A stretch of 61,353 bases of DNA from assembly GCA_038750655.1 (NCBI GenBank), contig JBCDGZ010000026.1:1-61353 (forward strand), given 5' to 3'. Below, piece after piece: positions 16,430 to 25,318 of this stretch. A program made the translations under genes and the position numbers. Source of the DNA: JBCDGZ01 sp038750655. Lineage in GTDB: Bacteria; Bacteroidota; Bacteroidia; Chitinophagales; Saprospiraceae. Numbering within the stretch: position 1 is the first letter of the stretch; each line of letters begins with the position of its first letter. The notes beneath the pieces are model-generated. The model did not search any database, had not been told where the DNA came from, and saw only the letters and a program-made list of their open reading frames with translations.

Positions 16430-19400
16430 ATGGCATCAAACGGCATTGTGTCCAACGAAGCACAAAAACGTGTCAATTTCGGTAAAATCAAATTGGCTTC
16501 CTATTATCCGGATTTACTTGAAATCCAACTCAAGTCCTTCAAGGAATTCTTCCAGCTCGAAACGACGCCGGAAAACAGAATGAACGAGGGCCTTTATAAG
16601 GTATTTCAGGAAAACTTCCCCATCACAGATGCCAGAAACATCTTTGTACTGGAGTTTCTGGATTATTTTGTAGACCCTCCTCGTTACAGCATCGATGAAT
16701 GTATGCAGAGGGGGCTGACCTACAGCGTGCCACTTAAGGCAAAACTGCGGCTCTCCTGTAATGATGAGGAGCACGTCGACTTTGAAACCATTGTGCAGGA
16801 TGTTTTCCTGGGGAATATCCCCTACATGACCTCTAAGGGAACCTTTGTGATCAATGGCGCAGAGCGGGTTATCGTCTCTCAGCTCCATCGTTCTCCTGGG
16901 GTATTTTTTGGTCAGAGCTTCCATCCCAATGGTACAAAAATTTATTCTGCTCGTGTCATCCCCTTCAAAGGAGCATGGATGGAATTTGCAACCGATATTA
17001 ATACGGTCATGTATGCCTACATCGATCGTAAAAAGAAATTCCCGGTAACAACATTGCTGCGGGCCATCGGCTACGATTCTGATAAAGCCATTCTCAATCT
17101 GTTTGGATTGGCCGAGGAGGTTGAAGCCAACAAGACCAATCTTAAAAATGGATTGGGACGTAAACTCGCCGCTAGGGTATTGCGCAAGTGGACGGAGGAT
17201 TTTGTAGATGAAGACACTGGCGAGGTAGTAACTATCGAGCGCAACGAAATCATCCTCGAACGCGATGTGATCCTCGATGAAGAAAATATTGAGCTGATTC
17301 TCGATGCTGGTGAAGATACCATCATCCTGCAACGAGAGGACATCGAAGAGGATTACTCCATTATATACAACACACTGCAAAAAGATCCTTCCAGCTCCGA
17401 AATCGAAGCGGTGCAGTACATCTACCGCCAACTGCGCGGTACTGACCCGCCAGATGAGGAAACGGCTAGAGGGATTATCGATAAACTCTTCTTCTCTGAT
17501 AAGCGCTACAACCTCGGTGAGGTCGGCCGCTACAAGATCAACCGCAAGTTGCTCCTGGAAATTGAGAGAGAAGTACAGGTATTGACCAAAGAGGACATTA
17601 TTGCCATCGTCAAATACCTGGTTAGCTTGATGAATCAAAAGGCGGAGATCGATGACATCGATCACCTCAGTAATCGTCGTATCCGTACGGTTGGAGAGCA
17701 GCTTTACGCACAGTTTGGCGTTGGTCTGGCTCGTATGGCGCGGACAATTCGGGAGCGGATGAACGTACGCGATAATGAGGTCTTTACGCCTATCGACCTG
17801 ATTAATGCTCGTACGCTGTCTTCGGTGATTAACTCTTTCTTCGGAACCAGCCAGCTGTCTCAGTTCTTGGATCAAACCAATCCACTGTCTGAGATTACCC
17901 ACAAGCGTCGTATTTCGGCACTGGGGCCTGGTGGTCTGTCCAGAGAGCGTGCAGGATTTGAGGTGCGGGACGTTCACTACTCTCACTATGGCCGCCTTTG
18001 TACCATTGAGACGCCGGAAGGACCAAATATTGGTCTGATTTCTACGCTCTGTGTACACGCCAAGGTCAATAAGATGGGCTTCTTAGAAACGCCCTATCGC
18101 AAGGTGACAGACGGTAGAGTTGAGGTAGAAAGCGATGCAGAATACCTGTCTGCTGAAGGAGAGGATTTCAAAAAAATCGCACAGGCTAATGCGCCGATCA
18201 ACGAAACCGGAGCCTTCGTTTCCGATCGTATTAAGTGTCGGGAGCATGGAGATTTCCCTGTATTGACGCCAACTGAGGTAGAATACATGGACGTCGCGCC
18301 AAATCAGATTGTAGGGGTCTCTGCCTCTATGATTCCCTTCCTCGAAAACGATGATGCCAACCGTGCCCTGATGGGCTCGAACATGCAGCGTCAGGCCGTA
18401 CCACTGATCCGTCCAAGTTCTCCAGTAGTGGGAACAGGTCTGGAAGGTAAAGTGGCCATTGACTCTCGTATGTTGATTAACGCCGAAGGTGATGGGGTGG
18501 TTGAATATGTTGATGCCAACGAAATCGTCATTCGCTACGATCGCTCAGATGAAGATCAGCTGGTTTCTTTCGAGGATAATCGTAAGACCTACAAACTGAC
18601 TAAATTTAAGCGGACGAATCAGGGAACTTGTATCAACCTGAAGCCAATCGTCAAGCGTGGTCTCCGGGTAGCTAAGGGACAAATTCTCTGTGATGGCTAC
18701 GCCACCGACCGCGGCGAGCTGGCCCTCGGCCAAAACCTGAAAGTGGCCTTCATGCCCTGGAAAGGATACAACTTTGAGGATGCCATCGTACTCTCCGAGC
18801 GCGTTGTCCGCGAAGATATTTTTACCTCCTTACACATCGAGCACTTCGAATTGGATGTGCGGGATACCAAACTGGGAGAAGAAGAATTGACCAATGATAT
18901 TCCTAATGTCAGTGAGGAAGCCACCAAGGACCTTGATGAGAACGGTATCATTAGAATTGGTGCCTGGGTTAGAGAAGGAGATATTCTGATTGGTAAGATT
19001 ACGCCTAAAGGGGAATCTGATCCGACACCGGAAGAAAAACTGCTCCGTGCCATCTTCGGTGATAAGGCCGGTGATGTGAAGGACGCCTCTTTGAAAGCGC
19101 CACCATCAACACAAGGAATCATCATTGATAAGCAACTCTTCGCTCGTGCCAAGAAAGACAAGGTACAGAAAGCCCAAGAGAAAGAATTGCTGTCCAAGCT
19201 GGATGATCAGCACGCCATTGCTACCAATGAGCTGAAGACTATCCTGATTGATAAACTCTTGGTACTGGTTAAAGGAAAGACTTCTCAAGGGGTAAACAGC
19301 ATCTACAATGAGGTGCAATTGCCGAAGGGGGTTAAGTTCAACAACCAAGTACTGAAAGAACTGGATTACTCTACTGTCGACTACAGCAGTTGGACGGATG

Positions 19401-20251
19401 ATGATAATATCAATAAACTGATTGCCAGGTTATTGCACAATTACAGCATCAAGCTGAACGAGGAAGTCGGACGCTACAAGCGAGAGAAATTCAACATCAG
19501 TATTGGGGATGAATTACCTGCTGGTGTACTCAAGCTGGCTAAGGTGTACCTGGCTAAGAAGCGTAAGCTGAAAGTAGGGGACAAGCTGGCTGGTCGTCAC
19601 GGTAACAAGGGAATTGTCTCTCGTATCGTACGGCAGGAAGACATGCCTTTCCTCGAAGATGGAACGCCTGTTGATATTGTGCTGAACCCTCTGGGCGTAC
19701 CTTCGCGGATGAACCTCGGACAGATTTTCGAGACGGTACTGGGTTGGGCTGGTGTGAAAATGGGCACCAAGTTCGCCACACCGATCTTCGATGGTGCTCG
19801 GATGGATGAGATTGAAAGCATTGTAAAAGATGCTGGATTGCCTTCTCTCGGACAGACTTATCTGTACGATGGGGAGACGGGAGATCGCTTCCATCAGCAG
19901 GCAACGGTAGGAGTCATTTATATGTTGAAGCTCTCTCACATGGTCGATGATAAGATGCATGCTCGTTCAATTGGACCTTACTCGTTGATTACGCAGCAGC
20001 CATTGGGTGGTAAAGCCCAGTTTGGTGGACAGCGTTTTGGTGAGATGGAGGTATGGGCATTGGAGGCCTTCGGTGCTTCTAGTATCCTACAGGAGTTGCT
20101 GACGATCAAGTCAGATGACATCCTTGGTAGAGCGAAAGCTTACGAGGCTATCGTTAAAGGCGATAACCTGCCAGAACCCAACATTCCGGAGTCCTTCAAT
20201 GTATTGGTACACGAACTTCGTGGCCTTGCACTGGATGTGAAATTTGACTAA
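16430..20251 (+). CDS. rpoB: DNA-directed RNA polymerase subunit beta
   Basis: A 1273-residue RNA polymerase beta subunit. Recognisable are the rifampicin-pocket region (FGTSQLSQFLDQTNPLSEIT then HKRRISALGPGGL), the active-site region GRHGNKGIVSRI and the conserved C-terminal anchor (GGKAQFGGQRFGEMEVWALE). Length is usual for Bacteroidota. The rifampicin-region residues look wild type (QLSQFLDQTN, HKRR). It is followed 68 bases later by rpoC. Confidence 0.99.
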   Translation: MASNGIVSNEAQKRVNFGKIKLASYYPDLLEIQLKSFKEFFQLETTPENRMNEGLYKVFQENFPITDARNIFVLEFLDYFVDPPRYSIDECMQRGLTYSVPLKAKLRLSCNDEEHVDFETIVQDVFLGNIPYMTSKGTFVINGAERVIVSQLHRSPGVFFGQSFHPNGTKIYSARVIPFKGAWMEFATDINTVMYAYIDRKKKFPVTTLLRAIGYDSDKAILNLFGLAEEVEANKTNLKNGLGRKLAARVLRKWTEDFVDEDTGEVVTIERNEIILERDVILDEENIELILDAGEDTIILQREDIEEDYSIIYNTLQKDPSSSEIEAVQYIYRQLRGTDPPDEETARGIIDKLFFSDKRYNLGEVGRYKINRKLLLEIEREVQVLTKEDIIAIVKYLVSLMNQKAEIDDIDHLSNRRIRTVGEQLYAQFGVGLARMARTIRERMNVRDNEVFTPIDLINARTLSSVINSFFGTSQLSQFLDQTNPLSEITHKRRISALGPGGLSRERAGFEVRDVHYSHYGRLCTIETPEGPNIGLISTLCVHAKVNKMGFLETPYRKVTDGRVEVESDAEYLSAEGEDFKKIAQANAPINETGAFVSDRIKCREHGDFPVLTPTEVEYMDVAPNQIVGVSASMIPFLENDDANRALMGSNMQRQAVPLIRPSSPVVGTGLEGKVAIDSRMLINAEGDGVVEYVDANEIVIRYDRSDEDQLVSFEDNRKTYKLTKFKRTNQGTCINLKPIVKRGLRVAKGQILCDGYATDRGELALGQNLKVAFMPWKGYNFEDAIVLSERVVREDIFTSLHIEHFELDVRDTKLGEEELTNDIPNVSEEATKDLDENGIIRIGAWVREGDILIGKITPKGESDPTPEEKLLRAIFGDKAGDVKDASLKAPPSTQGIIIDKQLFARAKKDKVQKAQEKELLSKLDDQHAIATNELKTILIDKLLVLVKGKTSQGVNSIYNEVQLPKGVKFNNQVLKELDYSTVDYSSWTDDDNINKLIARLLHNYSIKLNEEVGRYKREKFNISIGDELPAGVLKLAKVYLAKKRKLKVGDKLAGRHGNKGIVSRIVRQEDMPFLEDGTPVDIVLNPLGVPSRMNLGQIFETVLGWAGVKMGTKFATPIFDGARMDEIESIVKDAGLPSLGQTYLYDGETGDRFHQQATVGVIYMLKLSHMVDDKMHARSIGPYSLITQQPLGGKAQFGGQRFGEMEVWALEAFGASSILQELLTIKSDDILGRAKAYEAIVKGDNLPEPNIPESFNVLVHELRGLALDVKFD

Positions 20252-20319
20252 GCATCCACTACTTTGCAAGCAATACAGACTGAATTCGGTTTTTTCAAAA
20301 GCTAAACAAACCATTAAAT

Positions 20320-23300
20320 ATGCCTTTTAAGAAGAATCACAAGCAAAGAAAAAGTTTCGATAGTATCACGATCAGCTTGTCTTCGCCCGATGAGATCCTA
20401 GAGCGTTCCTACGGTGAAGTCCTCAAGCCCGAGACGATCAACTATCGTTCCTACAAGCCCGAGCGTGATGGCTTGTTTTGTGAACGCATCTTTGGTCCGG
20501 TAAAAGACTACGAGTGTTACTGTGGCAAATACAAGCGTATTCGTTATAAAGGGATTGTTTGTGATAGATGTGGGGTAGAAGTTACAGAGAAGAAGGTACG
20601 CCGCGAGCGCATGGGCCACATCAAATTGGTCGTGCCGGTTGTACATATCTGGTTCTTCAAATCCCTTCCTAATAAAATTGGTTACCTGCTGGGATTGTCT
20701 TCCAAGAAATTGGAGATGATCATTTACTACGAGCGTTATGTTGTTATCCAGGCCGGGGTGAAAGAAGAAGCTGGTGTGAGCAAGATGGACCTGCTGACAG
20801 AGGAGGAATACCTCGAAATTCTGGATACCTTACCTAAGGAGAACCAGCAGTTGGAAGACGATGATCCGAATAAATTCATCGCTAAGATGGGAGCTGATTC
20901 TATCCGCGACCTGCTGATGCGCCTCGAATTGGATCAGTTGTCCTACGACCTGCGCCACCAGGCGGCCAATGAAACTTCGCAGCAACGGAAGTCGGAGGCC
21001 CTCAAGCGCCTGCGCGTCGTAGAAGCCTTCCGCGATGGCCACACCCGTCACGAGAATCGTCCAGAGTGGGCTATCATCCAATACCTGCCTGTGGTGCCGC
21101 CCGAGCTGCGCCCGCTGGTACCGCTGGACGGTGGTCGCTTCGCCAGCTCGGATCTCAACGATCTTTATCGTCGGGTGATTATCCGGAATAACCGCCTTAA
21201 GCGCCTCCTGGAAATCAAAGCTCCAGAGGTGATCTTGCGGAATGAAAAGCGGATGCTCCAGGAAGCAGTAGATTCCCTCTTCGATAACTCCCGGAAATCC
21301 AACGCCGTTAAGGCCGAAGGTGGTCGTGCCCTCAAGTCTTTGAGTGACATTCTCAAAGGAAAGCAGGGTCGCTTCCGTCAGAACCTGCTCGGTAAGCGTG
21401 TTGATTACTCTGGTCGTTCAGTAATTGTGGTAGGACCAGAAATGAAATTGCACGAGTGTGGGCTGCCAAAGGGAATGGCAGCAGAGCTGTTCAAGCCTTT
21501 CGTTATTCGCAAACTTATCGAGCGGGGTATCGTAAAGACAGTGAAGTCCGCCAAGAAACTGGTCGATCGCAAAGATTCTGTGATCTGGGAAATCCTTGAA
21601 AACGTACTTAAAGGCCACCCCGTACTGCTCAACCGGGCTCCAACGCTGCACCGCCTCTCGATCCAGGCCTTCCAGCCTACACTGATCGAAGGTAAGGCGA
21701 TCCAGCTGCACCCACTGGTCTGTGGTGCCTTCAACGCCGATTTCGATGGTGACCAGATGGCCGTACACGTACCGTTGAGCCACGCTGCTATCCTCGAAGC
21801 ACAGGTCTTGATGCTGGCTTCTCATAATATGTTGAATCCTCAGGATGGTTCGCCAATTACCCTGCCTTCGCAGGATATGGTATTGGGACTGTACTACCTG
21901 ACCAAGGAGCGTCAGCATACCAAAGAAAATCCAATCAAAGGAGGTGGCGGTTCTTTCTACTCTGCGGAAGAAGTAACCATTGCCTACAATGAAGATAAGG
22001 CGGATCTCCACGCTCCAATCACTGTAAGAGTGAAAACAGAGGATGAGAACGGAAATATGGTGAAAAAGAGAGTAGAGACGACCGTTGGTCGGGTACTCTT
22101 TAACGAAGCGGTTCCCGAAATGGTGCCTTTTGTTAATAAACTGCTGACCAAGAAGAACCTGAAGTCGGTAATCAGTGACATCATCACCAGAACCAACTTC
22201 AACGTGACTGCCGAATTCCTCGATCGAATCAAGGAAATGGGCTTCTACTGGTCCTTCAAAGGCGGACTGTCCTTTAACCTTGGTGATTTGATTACACCAA
22301 CCGTTAAGATCAATACCCTTAAGCAAGCACAGGATGAGGTTGATGAAGTCTGGGATAACTATAACATGGGACTCATTACCAATAATGAGCGCTACAACCA
22401 GATCATTGACAAGTGGACTTTTGCAGATAATCGCATTACTGATAACCTGCTGAAAGAATTGGCCGAACACAAAGGTGGATTCAACTCGGTTTACATGATG
22501 CTTGATTCTGGGGCGCGTGGTTCGAAGCAGCAAATTAAGCAGCTTTGTGGTCTGCGTGGACTGATGGCTAAGCCGAGAAAATCTGGGGATACTGGAGGGG
22601 CGATCATCGAGAACCCCATCCTGTCGAACTTCCTCGATGGACTGTCAGTACTTGAATACTTCATCTCTACCCACGGTGCCCGTAAGGGGCTAGCCGATAC
22701 GGCCTTGAAGACTGCGGATGCGGGGTACTTGACCCGTCGTCTGGTGGATGTGGCGCAGGATGTAGTGATTCTCGAAGAGGACTGTGATACTTTGAGAGGA
22801 ATCGAGACTACGGCGCTGAAAGACAACGAAAAAATTATCCAGCCGCTGTCGGCTCGTATCGAAGGTCGCTTCACACTACATGACATTTATCATCCTGTAT
22901 CGGAAGACCTGATCCTGGCCTCTGGAGAATATATTGATAAAAAGGTCTCCGAGCAGATTGATGAAGTGGGCATTGAAATGGTGACGATCCGTTCGGTATT
23001 GACCTGCGAAACTAAGCGCGGGGTATGTACTAAGTGCTATGGTAAAAACCTGGCTACTGGTCGTATCGCAGAGCGTGGAGATGCCGTTGGTATCATCGCT
23101 GCCCAGTCTATTGGTGAGCCGGGCACCCAGCTGACCCTTCGTACCTTCCACGTTGGGGGTATTGCTTCGGTTTCTAAGGCGGAATCAGAGCTGGAATCTA
23201 AGTTCACGGGTAAACTGGAATTTGACGGTGTACGTACCATCAAATCTACAGATGATAGCGGTAAGGGCATCGAGATTGTACTCTCTCGTGCAGGTGAAGT

Positions 23301-24627
23301 CCGTATCGTTGATCCTGAGACGAATAGAATGTATGTCTCTAATCATATCCCTTACGGTGCAACTATCTTCTTTAAAGATGGAGACAGTGTCGAGAAAGGC
23401 GATGTGATCTGTAACTGGGATCCATTTAACGCAATTATCGTTTCTGAATACTCTGGTATCGCTAAGTTCGATTCTATCGAAGAAGGGGTTACTTTCCGTA
23501 TTGAGCGGGATGACCAAACCGGGCACGCCGAGAAAGTAATTGTTGAAAGTAAGAATAAGCGGAAGATTCCAACGATTAAGATCGTGAATCGTGATGGTGA
23601 GGAACTGAAGAACTACAACTTACCTGTAGGCTCTTACATCTCTATTGAAGATGGTGCAGAGGTGAAAGGTGGACAGAAGATCGTCAAGATTCCTCGTAAG
23701 CTCGGTAAAATCCAGGATATTACTGGTGGTCTTCCAAGGGTTACCGAACTCTTCGAAGCACGTAATCCATCGAATCCAGCCGTTACAGCGGAGATTGATG
23801 GAGTAATCAGCTTCGGTAAGATCAAACGGGGTAATCGTGAGGTCTTTGTGAAGGACGAGAAGAGTGGCCAGCTGCGCAAGTATCTGGTAGGATTGTCCAA
23901 GCATATTCTCGTTCAGGAAGGGGACTTTGTTCGTGCTGGAATGTCGATTTCTGATGGTGCAACCTCACCGAAGGATATTCTGCATATCAAAGGGCCTTTT
24001 GCTGTACAGTCTTACCTCGTCAATGGCGTTCAGGAAGTATACCGCTCACAGGGTATTACAATTAACGATAAGCACATCGAAGTGATCGTACGCCAGATGA
24101 TGAGAAGAGTACAGATTGTCGATCCAGGAGATACTAGCTTCCTCGAAGGGGAGGCTGTTGAGAAGTACGATTTTCACGAGCAGAACGATTGGATCTTCGA
24201 TAAGAAATTCATTACTGAAGCTGGAGAGTCCAACAAGCTCAGACCTGGTCAGTTGGTGACACTGCGTCAGCTACGGGAAGAAAATTCTTTCCTCAAGCGG
24301 AACGATAAGAAGTTGGTTCAGTACCGCGATGCTATTGCAGCGACTTCTAGTCCAATATTACAAGGGATTACCAAGTCTTCTCTCGGAACCAGCAGCTGGA
24401 TTTCAGCGGCCTCTTTCCAGGAGACAACCAAAGTACTCAGCCAGGCTGCCATCGGTGCCAAGCAAGATTTCCTCAACGGACTCAAGGAGAATGTTATCGT
24501 CGGTAAGAAGATTCCTGCCGGTACCGGTCTCCGCAAGTACAAGCGTTTGATGGTCAGCAGCCGCGAAGCCTATGAGGCGATGCAGGCCCGCCATCAGCAG
24601 CTAGAAGAAGTCGAGGAAATGGATTAG
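20320..24627 (+). CDS. rpoC: DNA-directed RNA polymerase subunit beta'
   Basis: A 1435-residue RNA polymerase beta' subunit. The catalytic Mg-binding motif NADFDGDQ is at 472-479, with the three Asp residues intact. The N-terminal zinc site starts at Cys66 (CYCG...CDRCG) and a second zinc cluster is CETKRGVC..C. Trigger-loop and bridge-helix sequences (IGEPGTQLTLRTFHVGG) are present. It ends the block and is followed by a strong terminator. Confidence 0.99.
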   Translation: MPFKKNHKQRKSFDSITISLSSPDEILERSYGEVLKPETINYRSYKPERDGLFCERIFGPVKDYECYCGKYKRIRYKGIVCDRCGVEVTEKKVRRERMGHIKLVVPVVHIWFFKSLPNKIGYLLGLSSKKLEMIIYYERYVVIQAGVKEEAGVSKMDLLTEEEYLEILDTLPKENQQLEDDDPNKFIAKMGADSIRDLLMRLELDQLSYDLRHQAANETSQQRKSEALKRLRVVEAFRDGHTRHENRPEWAIIQYLPVVPPELRPLVPLDGGRFASSDLNDLYRRVIIRNNRLKRLLEIKAPEVILRNEKRMLQEAVDSLFDNSRKSNAVKAEGGRALKSLSDILKGKQGRFRQNLLGKRVDYSGRSVIVVGPEMKLHECGLPKGMAAELFKPFVIRKLIERGIVKTVKSAKKLVDRKDSVIWEILENVLKGHPVLLNRAPTLHRLSIQAFQPTLIEGKAIQLHPLVCGAFNADFDGDQMAVHVPLSHAAILEAQVLMLASHNMLNPQDGSPITLPSQDMVLGLYYLTKERQHTKENPIKGGGGSFYSAEEVTIAYNEDKADLHAPITVRVKTEDENGNMVKKRVETTVGRVLFNEAVPEMVPFVNKLLTKKNLKSVISDIITRTNFNVTAEFLDRIKEMGFYWSFKGGLSFNLGDLITPTVKINTLKQAQDEVDEVWDNYNMGLITNNERYNQIIDKWTFADNRITDNLLKELAEHKGGFNSVYMMLDSGARGSKQQIKQLCGLRGLMAKPRKSGDTGGAIIENPILSNFLDGLSVLEYFISTHGARKGLADTALKTADAGYLTRRLVDVAQDVVILEEDCDTLRGIETTALKDNEKIIQPLSARIEGRFTLHDIYHPVSEDLILASGEYIDKKVSEQIDEVGIEMVTIRSVLTCETKRGVCTKCYGKNLATGRIAERGDAVGIIAAQSIGEPGTQLTLRTFHVGGIASVSKAESELESKFTGKLEFDGVRTIKSTDDSGKGIEIVLSRAGEVRIVDPETNRMYVSNHIPYGATIFFKDGDSVEKGDVICNWDPFNAIIVSEYSGIAKFDSIEEGVTFRIERDDQTGHAEKVIVESKNKRKIPTIKIVNRDGEELKNYNLPVGSYISIEDGAEVKGGQKIVKIPRKLGKIQDITGGLPRVTELFEARNPSNPAVTAEIDGVISFGKIKRGNREVFVKDEKSGQLRKYLVGLSKHILVQEGDFVRAGMSISDGATSPKDILHIKGPFAVQSYLVNGVQEVYRSQGITINDKHIEVIVRQMMRRVQIVDPGDTSFLEGEAVEKYDFHEQNDWIFDKKFITEAGESNKLRPGQLVTLRQLREENSFLKRNDKKLVQYRDAIAATSSPILQGITKSSLGTSSWISAASFQETTKVLSQAAIGAKQDFLNGLKENVIVGKKIPAGTGLRKYKRLMVSSREAYEAMQARHQQLEEVEEMD

Positions 24628-24650
24628 ATAGAGTAAGCTTAAATCTGCTA

Positions 24651-24687
24651 TAAAAAAAAGGCTCGGTCGATGACCGGGCCTTTTTTG
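24651..24687. terminator. bidirectional terminator between rpoC and ribE
   Basis: GGCTCGGTC (24660-24668), loop GAT, GACCGGGCC (24672-24680), with a run of A before and a run of T after. A 9-bp stem flanked on both sides by homopolymer tracts serves both convergent genes. Confidence 0.88.
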
Positions 24688-24690
24688 ATT

Positions 24691-25299
24691 TTACCCCAGC
24701 TGCGCCGCCTTTCCGTACACTGCCAAATGTCGAGCAATATACTTTCCAATAATATCAAATTCGAGATTGATGGCATCACCGGGTTGGATATATTTGAAGG
24801 TGGTATGCTCGTAGGTGTAGGGGATGATGGCGACGGAGAATTCATCGCCAAGAGGTTCGACGACGGTAAGGCTGACGCCATTGATGCAGATGGAGCCTTT
24901 GTCAACCAGCAGGTGCTCCGGAGTAGGGGTATAGCGGAAGCGATAGATCCAGCTTCCATCCTGGTCTTTGACATCTATGCAGGTCGCCGTTGTATCGACA
25001 TGACCTTGAACGATGTGCCCGTCGAGGCGGGCATTGGAGAGCATTGCACGCTCTAGGTTGACTCGACCGCCGACGGCCAACTGCCCCAGATTGCTGCGCT
25101 GCAACGTTTCGTCGATGGCCGTCACGACATGGCGTCCTTCGCTCTGGGCGACTACCGTCAAGCAGACCCCATTGTGAGAGATACTCTGATCAATTTTAAG
25201 TTCGTCAGAAACGGGAGAGGCAATGGTGAAGTGGTAATTACTGCCTTCCTGTTCTATTTTTTCGATGAGGCCGATGGCCTCGATGATTCCTGTAAACAT
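24691..25299 (-). CDS. ribE: riboflavin synthase, alpha subunit
   Basis: A 202-residue riboflavin synthase that dismutates two 6,7-dimethyl-8-ribityllumazine molecules to riboflavin. The protein begins with the invariant MFTGIIEAIG and has two tandem lumazine-binding barrels (about 1-95 and 96-195), each with a G-V-(C/S)-LTV motif (ISHNGVCLTVV, ICINGVSLTVV). No other rib gene or FMN riboswitch is adjacent. Confidence 0.96.
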   Translation of the reverse strand: MFTGIIEAIGLIEKIEQEGSNYHFTIASPVSDELKIDQSISHNGVCLTVVAQSEGRHVVTAIDETLQRSNLGQLAVGGRVNLERAMLSNARLDGHIVQGHVDTTATCIDVKDQDGSWIYRFRYTPTPEHLLVDKGSICINGVSLTVVEPLGDEFSVAIIPYTYEHTTFKYIQPGDAINLEFDIIGKYIARHLAVYGKAAQLG

Positions 25300-25318
25300 G
25301 CGATCTAGTGTTTTTGAG

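Noticed and set aside
16514..18058. A 514-residue minus-strand open frame inside rpoB
   Set aside because: It is antisense to a universally conserved gene with intact motifs, and the translation has no recognisable domain.
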